The notes beneath the pieces were generated by a model. That model saw nothing but the letters and a program-made list of their open reading frames with translations, searched no databases and was not told where the DNA came from. 64,000 nucleotides of DNA from Muribaculaceae bacterium (GTDB lineage Bacteria > Bacteroidota > Bacteroidia > Bacteroidales > Muribaculaceae): the NCBI GenBank assembly GCA_017443765.1, contig JAFSYB010000009.1, forward strand, positions 42,445 through 106,444, read 5' to 3'. The translations under genes and the position numbers were made by a program. Positions within the stretch are counted from its first letter, which is position 1, and each line of letters begins with the position of its first letter. Below are positions 17,085 to 25,744 of this stretch, one piece after another.

Positions 17085-17404
17085 TGGCGTTGAATTAGGG
17101 CTGCAAAGTTAAGCTTTTTTTTTTACCCGACCATCATCAACCACCGCAAATAAAAACAATGTGTCGGACAATGCCTCGATTTTGGTGTTGTTTGAGTTCG
17201 GAATGGTTTGCTGGCCTTTTGCCTCCGTTAAAAAGGCGTAAAATCAAGGCTGTTGCATTTTATTATCTTAATTGCGGTCGGCCAATTGCGCATGAAATAT
17301 TAATTTTACACGCTGAAAGGTACCCCTTGTTCGTTAATATGACGGCAAGGGTGTGGCTGTTTGCCGAATTTTTACTACCTTTGCCGTTTCAAATGAAAGT
17401 GACA
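17085..17404. other. Divergent intergenic region (320 bp)
   Basis: This gap holds a minus-strand -7 element at 17104-17111 (TAACTTTG) for the efflux permease and a plus-strand TACCTTTG at 17376-17383 for the lipoprotein gene. Neither has a good -33 box at the standard distance. A run of ten T/A bases follows the first element. The middle is AT-rich with no gene that I can support. Confidence 0.55.
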
Positions 17405-18850
17405 ATGAAAAGCGTGAAAACTCTATATGCCGTCGTGCTGGCCTTGCTGCTGGCAAGCGGTGTGGTTTCGTGCAAGAAAGACAAGGACAGCGACGACACG
17501 TTTGTGTATACCACAAGCACCAGCAGCACGCTGGTGTCGAGCTTTGCCTTGGTGGCGAACTCTGATGTGATGGCCAATTTGGACTCGGTGTACTTCACCA
17601 TCGACCCCGAGCGCGGCTTGATTTACAATGCCGACTCGCTTCCTGTGGGCACCGATGTGAGCGCTCTGAAGGTGACTGTGGGGTTTAAGTCGGCCGTGTC
17701 GCAGGCGGTCTTCAGCGTGACGGATGCCAACCAGAGCCGCACCGAGTACGAGTACACAAGCACGTCGAGCGATGCGATGGACTTCCGTTATGGCGTGAGG
17801 CTCACGGTAACGAGCTCCGATGGCGCTTGCGTAAAAGACTATGAAGTGAAGGTGAATGTGCACCAGATTGAGCCCGACAGCCTGGTGTGGCCCATGTCGG
17901 CACGGCGCAACCTGCCGGGAGCCACCGATGTCAACTACGCCTTGGGCATTGCCATGCAGGAAGGCCGCTACTGGTGCCTGCTGCACAATCAGGACGGCTA
18001 TGTGATGTCGCAAGCCGCCACGCCTGCCGGGCCGTGGACAACCACTAAAATAGGAGGCGACTTCGCTGCCGATGCGTCCACCCTTTCGGCCACCGAGCAG
18101 GCACTGTGGGTGCTGGGTGGCGACGGACGGCTGCTCACAAGTGCCGACGGCCTGTCGTGGGCTGCCACCGATGTGCAGTGGACGAGTCTTATAGGCATCT
18201 ATCAGGACCGCGTGCTGGGGCTTGTGCCCGGCGAGGACGGCACCCTGCTTTTCGACGAGTATCCCCGGCGCAGCGATTTCACTCCCACAGGTGTTCCAGC
18301 CGACTTCCCGGTGAAGCGTTTTTCGCAGTTGGTCACCGTGACGGGCAGCTGGGCAGTGGCCCCGCAGGCTGTGCTTGTGGGCGGTGTGCAGGCCGATGGC
18401 GCGCCGTCGGCCGCCACATGGGCTTTCGACGGGGCGACCTGGGCAAAAATCAACTCCCCATCGAGTGTGCTGCCCCCACTCGATGGCCCCACCCTGTTGA
18501 GCTACTACACACACGTGATGGACACGCAGACGCTCAAGGTGAGCCGCCGCGTGACCTGGCTGGTGCTGGGCGGACACCTGAAAGACGGCACGGCCAACAC
18601 GACCACCTATGTGTCGAACAACCAAGGTATTACCTGGCTCAAGGGAGCCAGTTCGCTCGCACAGGCACCCTCGATGCCGTCGCTCTATTGCGCAAGGGCA
18701 TGGGTGTACGATGCAACGCTGTCGCAAGACGGTGTGCAGTGGCAGTGTCCTTACATCTACATTGCCGGAGGCTTGGACTTCGACGGCTTCTTGCACAACG
18801 ACATTTGGCAGGGCGTGCTGCCCCGCATGACATTCAAGCCTCTCAAATAA
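17405..18850 (+). CDS. DUF6242-type lipoprotein
   Basis: I chose ATG 17405 (481 residues) because the -7 box at 17376-17383 puts the transcript start near 17388; ATG 17393 would leave almost no leader. The signal peptide ends in a lipobox, ASGVVSC. Residues 25-160 form an immunoglobulin-like N-terminal domain. The rest has repeated W-containing blades (LWVLGGDGRLLTSADGLSW, TYVSNNQGITWLKG) resembling a sialidase-like beta-propeller. This arrangement matches the Bacteroidales DUF6242 family, of unknown function. It lies 9 bases upstream of the DUF6089 gene and likely heads the uppS-bamA-skp transcript. Confidence 0.8.
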   Translation: MKSVKTLYAVVLALLLASGVVSCKKDKDSDDTFVYTTSTSSTLVSSFALVANSDVMANLDSVYFTIDPERGLIYNADSLPVGTDVSALKVTVGFKSAVSQAVFSVTDANQSRTEYEYTSTSSDAMDFRYGVRLTVTSSDGACVKDYEVKVNVHQIEPDSLVWPMSARRNLPGATDVNYALGIAMQEGRYWCLLHNQDGYVMSQAATPAGPWTTTKIGGDFAADASTLSATEQALWVLGGDGRLLTSADGLSWAATDVQWTSLIGIYQDRVLGLVPGEDGTLLFDEYPRRSDFTPTGVPADFPVKRFSQLVTVTGSWAVAPQAVLVGGVQADGAPSAATWAFDGATWAKINSPSSVLPPLDGPTLLSYYTHVMDTQTLKVSRRVTWLVLGGHLKDGTANTTTYVSNNQGITWLKGASSLAQAPSMPSLYCARAWVYDATLSQDGVQWQCPYIYIAGGLDFDGFLHNDIWQGVLPRMTFKPLK

Positions 18851-18859
18851 CCAAACGTG

Positions 18860-19531
18860 ATGAGACGAGTGTTGGCAATTATGGTTTTGTTGCTGTTGGT
18901 GTCGTGGTCGGCAGTGGCGCAGGAGTACCGCTACGAGGTGGGTCCCACGCTGGGCATTGCCGGCTACTTGGGCGATGTGAACCGGGGCAACCTGTTTGCT
19001 CACCCAGGGTTGGCAGCCGGCGCCATGGGGCGTTATGTGGCCAACAGCCGCTGGGCATTCAAGGCGGGGCTGACTTATGCCCGAATCAGCGGCAGCACAC
19101 ACGATAGCAACACGCGATGGCCCGGAGGACTGGGTGTGGACTTCAAGTCGAACCTCTACGACCTGAGTGCCACAGCCGAGTTCAACTTTTTCCACTTTGG
19201 AGCCGGGCCGCGCTACAAGAACTACAAGCGCTTGTCGCCCTACATGGTGCTTGGCCTTGGGGCTGTGCTGTCGTCGACCGGCAGCGGCAACACCGGCCTG
19301 TCGCTGACCCTGCCCATGGGCGTGGGAGTAAAATACAAGCTCAAGGAGCGCATGAACGTGTCGTTTGAGTTCACAATGCGCAAGGACTTTGGCGACAAGC
19401 TGGACAATGTGAGCGACCCTTACGGCATCAAGCACTCCTTTGCCAAAAATACCGACTGGCACGCCCTGGCGTTGTTTACGTTGACCTACGAGTTCAGCAA
19501 GCGGTGCACCAAGTGCCACTATGTGGAGTAA
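18860..19531 (+). CDS. DUF6089 outer-membrane beta-barrel protein
   Basis: The start is set at ATG 18860 (223 residues) rather than the adjoining GTG. The signal peptide ends in AVAQ. The mature sequence matches the DUF6089 pattern: YEVGPTLGIAGYLGDVN, RWAFKAGLTYARISGST, AEFNFFHFG, RLSPYMVLGLGAVL and GVKYKLKERMNV. The family is restricted to Bacteroidetes and is regularly found just before uppS and bamA, as here, which suggests a part in outer-membrane assembly; direct evidence is lacking. A gap of 15 bases separates it from uppS. Confidence 0.85.
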   Translation: MRRVLAIMVLLLLVSWSAVAQEYRYEVGPTLGIAGYLGDVNRGNLFAHPGLAAGAMGRYVANSRWAFKAGLTYARISGSTHDSNTRWPGGLGVDFKSNLYDLSATAEFNFFHFGAGPRYKNYKRLSPYMVLGLGAVLSSTGSGNTGLSLTLPMGVGVKYKLKERMNVSFEFTMRKDFGDKLDNVSDPYGIKHSFAKNTDWHALALFTLTYEFSKRCTKCHYVE

Positions 19532-19546
19532 CACGAGAATAACAAG

Positions 19547-20302
19547 ATGAACTGGAGAGATGCAATAGACCTGAAGCGATTGCCGCGCCACGTAGCCATC
19601 ATTATGGACGGCAACGGCCGCTGGGCGCGCGAGCATGGGCACGACCGCTCGTTTGGCCACGAGAACGGCGTGACCACCGTGCGGCAAATCACCGAGATTG
19701 CCAGCGAGCTGGGCCTGGGCTACCTCACGCTGTACACGTTCTCGACCGAGAACTGGAACCGGCCCCAGCAGGAGGTGGATTTGCTCATGCACCTGGTGGT
19801 CACCGCCATCGAGCAGCAGACCCCCGACTTGATTCGCAACAATGTGCGGCTGACGGCCATTGGCGACTTGGGGCGTATGCCCGCTTTTGCGCGTGGCAGG
19901 CTCCAGCGGTGCGTGGCCGACACGGCTCGGTGCACCGGCCTGGTGCTATGCCTGGCGTTGAGCTACTCGGCGCGTTGGGAAATCGTGGAGGCTTGCCGTG
20001 CACTGGCGCGCCAGGCCCGTCAAGGCACGCTCGACCCCGCTGCCATCGACGACAACATGGTCGCCAGCCACTTGGCCACCGCCGGTATGCCCGACCCCGA
20101 CCTCCTTATCCGCACTGGAGGGGACTTGCGCGTGAGCAACTATCTCCTGTGGCAAATTGCCTACAGCGAACTATATTTCACCGACAAGTATTGGCCCGAT
20201 TTCACCAAAGACGATTTCTGCCAGGCCATCGCGCACTATCAGTCGCGCGAGCGCCGATATGGCAAAACCAGCGAACAAGTGGCGGCCGAAACAAGTAAAT
20301 GA
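19547..20302 (+). CDS. uppS: Isoprenyl transferase (undecaprenyl diphosphate synthase)
   Basis: The 251-residue cis-prenyltransferase makes the C55 lipid carrier for peptidoglycan, O-antigen and capsule. It has the catalytic Asp in IIMDGNGRWA (Asp20), the substrate-binding LYTFSTENWNRP segment at about residues 64-75, and the C-terminal PDLLIRTGGDLRVSNYLLWQ with the conserved Arg residues that bind isopentenyl diphosphate. It lies between the DUF6089 gene and bamA in the phylum-typical order, 19 bases before bamA. Confidence 0.96.
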   Translation: MNWRDAIDLKRLPRHVAIIMDGNGRWAREHGHDRSFGHENGVTTVRQITEIASELGLGYLTLYTFSTENWNRPQQEVDLLMHLVVTAIEQQTPDLIRNNVRLTAIGDLGRMPAFARGRLQRCVADTARCTGLVLCLALSYSARWEIVEACRALARQARQGTLDPAAIDDNMVASHLATAGMPDPDLLIRTGGDLRVSNYLLWQIAYSELYFTDKYWPDFTKDDFCQAIAHYQSRERRYGKTSEQVAAETSK

Positions 20303-20321
20303 GTAGTTAAGAAAACGAGAT

Positions 20322-22973
20322 ATGCGTAACAAGATACTGATGCTAATGGTGTTGCTTGCGTTGGGGCTGACGAGTGGTGTTCTGGCGCAGGTGACGCATG
20401 ACACCTACACAGTGGGCGACACCATCTACAACCCCAAGATTGTCTTTACCGGGGCCCCGTCAAAGTATGTGATTGCCGGCATCCGCGTCGAGGGTGTTGA
20501 TAACTACGAGGATAACATCATCATCGGCTACTCAGGTTTGGTGGTGGGTCAGCGCATCGACATTCCGGGCGACGAGCTCAAGGCAACCGCCAAGCGTTTC
20601 TGGCGGCAGGGATTGTTTTCCAAGGTGCAAATCCAGGTGGAGAAGATGTGCGGCGACCGTGCCTGGCTTGTGTTCAACTTGCGCCAGCAGCCGCGCATCT
20701 CGCAGGTGAACTTCCGGGGGGTGAAAGGCGGCGAGAAGAAAGACTTGCTTGAGCGCCTGGGTACCATGACGGGCAACCAGATGACCCCCAACGTGGCCAA
20801 CCGTATCAAAACCATTGTTGAGAAGTACTACGCCAGCAAGGGATTCGAGAAAGCCTCCTGCACCGTGCGGCAAACCGACGACTTGAGCAAGAAGAACGAG
20901 GTGATTGTCGACATCGATGTCAACAAGAACGAGAAAATCAAGGTGCACAAGATTTACATCAACGGCAACCAGGTGCTCAGCGACCGCACCCTCAAGCGCA
21001 CCATGAAAAAAACCAACGAGAAGAACGACTTGCTCAAATTATTCAGCCAAAAGAAATTCGTGCGCACCGACTATGAGGACGACCTCCAGCGCATCATCGA
21101 CAAGTACAACGAGAAGGGCTACCGCGATGCACGCATCGTGGCCGACTCGGTGACCACCTACAACGACAAGCTCGTGGATGTACACATCACTGTGGATGAG
21201 GGCCGGCGTTACTACGTCAACAGCGTGACATGGGTGGGCAACACTGTCTATCCGTCAAAACTGCTCGACGACGTGCTGGGAATCCGCAAGGGTGATGTCT
21301 ACAACCAGAAACTGCTCAACAAGCGCACCCAGGACGACGACGATGCCGTAGCCAACCTTTACATGAACAACGGTTACCTGTTCTACCAGCTCGTTCCCGT
21401 TGAGGCCAAGGTCGAGGGCGACAGTATCGACCTGGAGATGCGTATGTACGAGGGCAAGCAGGCACGCATCAACAAGGTGGTCATCAACGGCAACGACCGC
21501 CTGTACGAGAAAGTAGTGCGCCGCGAGCTGCGCATCCGACCCGGTGAGCTGTTCTCGAAAAACGACCTGATTCGCTCTGCGCGAGAAATCGCGCAGACCG
21601 GGCAATTCGACCCCGAGAAGATGGACATTCGCCCCGAACCTAACGAGGAGAATGGCACCGTGGACATTATCCTCAATTTGGAGTCGAAGGCCAACGACCA
21701 AATCGAGTTCTCGGCCGGCTGGGGACAGACCGGCATTCTGGGTAAGCTCAGCCTGAAGTTCACCAACTTCTCTATCAAGAACCTCTTCCACCCGTCGGCC
21801 TACCGGGGCATTATCCCCCAGGGCGATGGGCAGACGTTCACCATCAGTGCCCAGACCAACGCAAAATACTACCAAGCCTACAGCCTGTCGTTCCTTGACC
21901 CGTGGTTTGGCGGCAAGCGTCCCAACTCACTTTCGGTATCGGCCTTTTACAGCCGCCAAACGGGCATCAACTCATCGTATTACAACCGCCAGTATTCGCA
22001 GTATTACAACAACATGATGATGAACGGGGGCTACTATAATTACTACAACAACTACTACGGCAGCACTGGGTCGTCGTATTACTATGAGAATGCCTACGAC
22101 CCGAACAAGTGTCTGCAGATGGCCGGCCTCACGGTGGGTTTTGGCAAGCGGCTCAAGTGGCCCGACGACTACTTCACTTTCATGGCCGACATCAGCTACC
22201 AGCTTTACAGTCTCGAGAATTGGGAGTACCTTTATTATATGCGCAATGGTGTGTCGAACTCCATTGTGCTGGGCTTCACGCTGTCGCGCAACAGCATCGA
22301 CAACCCGCTCTACACCCGCAAGGGCAGTTCGTTCTCGTTGAGTTTCCGTGCTACGCCGCCGGCAAGCCTGTTCGGCAAGAAAAACTGGAAAGCATTGAGC
22401 GAATCCAGCTCCGAGGCCGACAAGAAAGACCTTTACAAATGGATTGAGTACTGGAAGCTCAAGTTCCAGGCCAAGACCTACACGCCGCTCACCGACCCCG
22501 ACGGCCGATGGACGCTCGTGCTGATGACCCGCGCCGACTTCGGACTGCTGGGCAGCTGGAACCGCCACATCAAGTCGCCTTTCGAGACGTTCTATGTGGG
22601 TGGCGACGGCATGAGCGGCAGCTACACCTACGCCACCGAGACCATCGCCCTGCGCGGCTACGAGAACGGTGCGTTCACCCCCTGGGGCTACGACGCCTAT
22701 GCCTACGACCGGTTTGTGCTCGAGCTGCACTTCCCGCTCATGCTCTCCACCAGTGCCACCATCTACCCGCTGGTGTTCGTCGAGGGTGGCAACGCCTGGA
22801 CCAGCGTGAAGCAGTTCAACCCCTTCGACATCAAGCGGTCGGCGGGCGTGGGCGCACGCATCTTCCTGCCCATGATTGGCATGATGGGTATCGACTGGGG
22901 CTACGGCTTCGACACTGTTTTCGGCAAGAAAGGCGGCAGCAACTTCCACTTCGTACTCGGCCAGGAGTTTTAA
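20322..22973 (+). CDS. bamA: Outer-membrane protein assembly factor BamA
   Basis: The 883-residue protein has a signal peptide (cleavage after VLAQ). It is followed by POTRA repeats to roughly residue 430 (for example INGNQVLSDRTLKRTM, WVGNTVYPSKLLDDVLGI, INGNDRLYEKVVRREL) and an Omp85 barrel to the terminal aromatic residue (FVLGQEF). Five POTRA domains fit the length. The barrel contains GGDGMSGSYTYATETIALRGY, the lid-loop region with the conserved RGY motif. An insertion of Tyr and Asn residues occupies about residues 552-592, predicted in an extracellular loop. BamA inserts beta-barrel proteins, and the three skp-like genes downstream supply its periplasmic chaperones. Confidence 0.95.
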   Translation: MRNKILMLMVLLALGLTSGVLAQVTHDTYTVGDTIYNPKIVFTGAPSKYVIAGIRVEGVDNYEDNIIIGYSGLVVGQRIDIPGDELKATAKRFWRQGLFSKVQIQVEKMCGDRAWLVFNLRQQPRISQVNFRGVKGGEKKDLLERLGTMTGNQMTPNVANRIKTIVEKYYASKGFEKASCTVRQTDDLSKKNEVIVDIDVNKNEKIKVHKIYINGNQVLSDRTLKRTMKKTNEKNDLLKLFSQKKFVRTDYEDDLQRIIDKYNEKGYRDARIVADSVTTYNDKLVDVHITVDEGRRYYVNSVTWVGNTVYPSKLLDDVLGIRKGDVYNQKLLNKRTQDDDDAVANLYMNNGYLFYQLVPVEAKVEGDSIDLEMRMYEGKQARINKVVINGNDRLYEKVVRRELRIRPGELFSKNDLIRSAREIAQTGQFDPEKMDIRPEPNEENGTVDIILNLESKANDQIEFSAGWGQTGILGKLSLKFTNFSIKNLFHPSAYRGIIPQGDGQTFTISAQTNAKYYQAYSLSFLDPWFGGKRPNSLSVSAFYSRQTGINSSYYNRQYSQYYNNMMMNGGYYNYYNNYYGSTGSSYYYENAYDPNKCLQMAGLTVGFGKRLKWPDDYFTFMADISYQLYSLENWEYLYYMRNGVSNSIVLGFTLSRNSIDNPLYTRKGSSFSLSFRATPPASLFGKKNWKALSESSSEADKKDLYKWIEYWKLKFQAKTYTPLTDPDGRWTLVLMTRADFGLLGSWNRHIKSPFETFYVGGDGMSGSYTYATETIALRGYENGAFTPWGYDAYAYDRFVLELHFPLMLSTSATIYPLVFVEGGNAWTSVKQFNPFDIKRSAGVGARIFLPMIGMMGIDWGYGFDTVFGKKGGSNFHFVLGQEF

Positions 22974-23035
22974 ACCTTTAACCCCCTTGTGAGGTCAAAC
23001 GAACAAGATTTTTAACAACAACAACTTATAACAAA

Positions 23036-23551
23036 ATGAAAAGAATTGCATTAGCCTTGTTTGCCGCTGTGGCATGTATGCTTGCGGCACAGGCGCAGAA
23101 GTTCGCGCTCGTTGATATGGAGTATGTGCTCAAGAATATTCCGGCCTACGAGATGGCCAACGAGCAGCTCAATCAGGTGTCGCAACGCTGGCAGCGCGAG
23201 GTGGAGGAACTCAAGAAAGAGGCCGACACCATGTACAAGAACTACCAGAGCGACATGGTGTTCCTCACCGATGAGCAGAAGAAAAAGAAAGAGGAGGAGA
23301 TTGTGGCCAAGGAAAAGGAGGCTCAGCAGTTGCAGGCCAAGTACTTCGGCCCGCAAGGCGAGCTGTTCAAGAAGCGTCAGTCGCTCATCAAGCCCATCCA
23401 GGACGACATCTACAACGCTGTGAAAAAGGTGAGCGAAGAGCGCGGTTTCCAGGTTATCTTCGACCGCGCCTCGAGCCAGAGCATCATCTTCGCCAGTCCG
23501 CGCATCGATGTCAGCAATGAGGTGCTCGCCAAGCTCGGCTACGCCAAGTGA
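23036..23551 (+). CDS. OmpH/Skp family periplasmic chaperone (first copy)
   Basis: The 171-residue protein has a signal peptide (MKRIALALFAAVACMLAAQA). A beta-strand region (KFALVDMEYVLKNIP) is followed by a long charged coiled coil at about residues 35-115 (repeated EELKKEAD and KKKKEEEIV). It returns to a strand region (FQVIFDRASSQSIIFA) at the end. This is the Skp fold: a trimer with helical tentacles that hold unfolded barrel proteins in the periplasm. It follows bamA by 62 bases, an arrangement common in the phylum. Confidence 0.9.
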   Translation: MKRIALALFAAVACMLAAQAQKFALVDMEYVLKNIPAYEMANEQLNQVSQRWQREVEELKKEADTMYKNYQSDMVFLTDEQKKKKEEEIVAKEKEAQQLQAKYFGPQGELFKKRQSLIKPIQDDIYNAVKKVSEERGFQVIFDRASSQSIIFASPRIDVSNEVLAKLGYAK

Positions 23552-23598
23552 CTTTGATGGCCAATACCATAGTTAATAACTAATAACCCCATAACAAA

Positions 23599-24105
23599 AT
23601 GCTTAAAAAATTATTGCTCGCAGTCGTTGTGGCTGCCCCCATGTGCCTGATGGCGCAAGCTCCCAAGTTCGGCTATGTCAGCCCCATCGAGATTTTCAAC
23701 GTGATGCCCGAACGCGCCACCGCCGAGAGCACCCTCAAGACCACTACCGACAAATTTGAGGCCGAGGCCAAGAACCTGCAAGAGGCTTTCCAAAAGAAGG
23801 TTGCCGACTATGAAACCCAGGCCAAGGATCCGTCAACGCCCGATGCCATCAAGCAGCGCCACGAGCAAGAACTCCAGGCCGAGTATGAGAAAATCATGAA
23901 CTTCCAGCAGACGGCGCAGCAGGAGATTCAGAAGCAGCAGGATCAACTGTTGGCTCCTATTCAGCAAAAGCTGCACGATGCCATCAAGGCTGTGGGCGCC
24001 GAGGGCGGTTACACGTTCATCTACGACTCCAGCACGCTGCTCTACACCGGCAATGGCGCCGAGGACATCACCGCCAAGGTAAAGGCCAAATTGGGTATCA
24101 AATAA
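23599..24105 (+). CDS. OmpH/Skp family periplasmic chaperone (second copy)
   Basis: The 168-residue paralogue of the preceding gene has a signal peptide ending in LMAQA. It has the PKFGYVSPIEIFNVMPE strand and a Gln- and Glu-rich coiled coil at about residues 40-120, then GGYTFIYDSSTLLYTG. The loop after the first helix (AKDPSTPDAIKQRHEQE) resembles the third copy more than the first, so these two look like a more recent duplication. It lies 47 bases after the first copy and 16 bases before the third. Confidence 0.9.
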   Translation: MLKKLLLAVVVAAPMCLMAQAPKFGYVSPIEIFNVMPERATAESTLKTTTDKFEAEAKNLQEAFQKKVADYETQAKDPSTPDAIKQRHEQELQAEYEKIMNFQQTAQQEIQKQQDQLLAPIQQKLHDAIKAVGAEGGYTFIYDSSTLLYTGNGAEDITAKVKAKLGIK

Positions 24106-24121
24106 GTTTGCCTGATTCGCT

Positions 24122-24631
24122 ATGACACTCAAGAAACTCTCACTCGCGATAGTTCTGCTCATGCTGCCGTTGATGGCCGGCGCACAAATCATCGCCGTTT
24201 ACGATGGTCAGGCGGTGTTTGCTGCCATGAGCGAGCGTGCCGAGGCCGAGGCGCAGCTGCAACAGGCCAGTGAGCGTCTGCAGGCCGAGTATCGACTGCT
24301 CCAAGATGAGTTCAACCGCAAGTATGCCGACTACCAGACGCTGGCCGCCGATTCCGAGACACCCGCCAGCATCAAGGAACGTCGCATGCAGGAGATTCAG
24401 GAAAGCGACAAGAAAATCCAGGCCTTCCAGCACAACGCCGAGGAAGAGTTGCGGCAGTTGCGCAACCAGCTCACCGAGCCCATCAAGGCTGCTATCCAGG
24501 CCGCTGTCAAGGAAGTGGGCGACCAGACTGGCTATGCCGTCATCCTCGACCGCTCGCAAGGCGCAGTGTCCTACACCGGTTACGCCACGCCCGACATCAC
24601 TCAGCAGGTCAAGGCCAAACTGGGACTGTAA
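24122..24631 (+). CDS. OmpH/Skp family periplasmic chaperone (third copy)
   Basis: The 169-residue protein has a signal peptide ending in MAGAQ. It has IIAVYDGQAVFAAMSE, a coiled coil (residues 35-120) and a closing TGYAVILDRSQGAVSYTG strand region. Its AADSETPASIKERRMQE segment aligns with the second copy. Three consecutive skp-like genes may form homo- or heterotrimers with different clients. A hairpin that could end the transcript begins 27 bases after the stop. Confidence 0.9.
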   Translation: MTLKKLSLAIVLLMLPLMAGAQIIAVYDGQAVFAAMSERAEAEAQLQQASERLQAEYRLLQDEFNRKYADYQTLAADSETPASIKERRMQEIQESDKKIQAFQHNAEEELRQLRNQLTEPIKAAIQAAVKEVGDQTGYAVILDRSQGAVSYTGYATPDITQQVKAKLGL

Positions 24632-24657
24632 AAGGAACAAGCAGGCACCTAAATGAG

Positions 24658-24692
24658 TAGACAAGCACTTCTCGCATCGAAATGCTTGTCTA
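24658..24692 (+). terminator. Hairpin at the end of the bamA-skp cluster
   Basis: A 10-bp perfect stem, TAGACAAGCA (24658-24667) with TGCTTGTCTA (24683-24692), has a 15-nt loop. The following tract is only moderately T-rich, so termination may be weak. Confidence 0.55.
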
Positions 24693-24822
24693 TTCGCATA
24701 CTATTCGTTTCATTCTGTGTTGATAAGGCCTCGGCCTGAATGTTCTTTGTAGGACACCGTTGTTTGCCAATGCCGGCCTCCCCCTCCCGTAGCAAGCATC
24801 GTCATGATATAACCCCGACGGC

Positions 24823-25722
24823 GTGAAGAAGCAAGTGAAAATATGGATTGAGTGCGCTCGGTTGCGCACGTTGCCGGTGTCGCTTTCGGGCGTGGTAATG
24901 GCCATTGCCCTGACGAGCTGGCTGGGTGAGCTGCGTTGGGTGCCGGCGCTGCTATGCGTGGTGTTTGCCCTGCTGGCGCAGGTGGTGTCGAATTTCGCCA
25001 ACGAGTACTACGACTGGCGGCGCGGCACCGACAAGGTGGGCCGTGTGGGTCCACGCCGCGGGGTCACCGAGGGCGACATCCAACCCCAGATGCTGTGGCG
25101 CGTCACCATGACCACACTGGCTGCCGACGCTGCCGTGGGGCTGTGCCTGATTCCCTATGGCGGCTGGTGGCTGCTGCCTGTGGGCATTGTCATTGCCGTG
25201 GCTGCCCTGGCTTACACTGCCGGGTCTTACCCGCTGAGCTACCACGGCCTGGGCGAGCTGGCGGTGTTCATCTTCTTCGGCGTGGTGCCGGTGGTGCTCA
25301 CCCACTATGTGCAGGCAGGCCACTTCAATTTCACGATTATTCCCCTGGCGGGCATGGCGGTGGGGCTGATGGCAGTGAACGTGCTGCTGGTGAACAACTA
25401 CCGCGATGTGGACGATGACCGCGAGGCAGGCAAGCGCACGTCGGTGGTCATCTTTGGCCGTGTGCCGGCAGCGGCAGCCTATCTCATCAATGGTTATGTG
25501 GCAGTGTCGCTGCTCACACCGTTGTGGGGGCTGGCCGTGCTGGGCCAGGGCTTGCCGCGCTGGGCTTTGCTTGTGCCGGTGCTCTACTTGGTGCTGCACA
25601 CCGCCACCTGGTGGCAGCTGCGGCATCGCGACGGCGCCGCACTCAACCCCCTGCTCGGGGCCACCGCGCGAAATATGCTCCTGTTCACCATCTTGCTCGC
25701 AGTGGCGCTTGTGCATGGATAA
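24823..25722 (+). CDS. menA: 1,4-dihydroxy-2-naphthoate polyprenyltransferase
   Basis: The 299-residue UbiA-superfamily membrane enzyme joins a polyprenyl chain to dihydroxynaphthoate in menaquinone synthesis. Two Asp-rich motifs are visible: NFANEYYDWRRGTD near residues 57-70 and NNYRDVDDDREAGKRT near residues 190-205. Eight to nine membrane helices surround them. I accept the GTG start at 24823, since it directly precedes a normal basic N-terminus (KKQVKIW) and there is no in-frame ATG nearby. The product is methylated by UbiE encoded at 10.7 kb. queA starts 22 bases after the stop. Confidence 0.92.
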   Translation: MKKQVKIWIECARLRTLPVSLSGVVMAIALTSWLGELRWVPALLCVVFALLAQVVSNFANEYYDWRRGTDKVGRVGPRRGVTEGDIQPQMLWRVTMTTLAADAAVGLCLIPYGGWWLLPVGIVIAVAALAYTAGSYPLSYHGLGELAVFIFFGVVPVVLTHYVQAGHFNFTIIPLAGMAVGLMAVNVLLVNNYRDVDDDREAGKRTSVVIFGRVPAAAAYLINGYVAVSLLTPLWGLAVLGQGLPRWALLVPVLYLVLHTATWWQLRHRDGAALNPLLGATARNMLLFTILLAVALVHG

Positions 25723-25744
25723 GGATTCAAATCGCAACTCGACA

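Noticed and set aside
17423..19792. 789-codon minus-strand frame across DUF6242, DUF6089 and uppS
   Set aside because: It spans several confirmed plus-strand genes and their gaps; composition is that of an antisense artefact.
25406..25744. N-terminal extension of queA
   Set aside because: It overlaps menA in another frame and has an unnatural Arg/Cys/Ser-rich composition; QueA homologues begin at the ATG at 25745.
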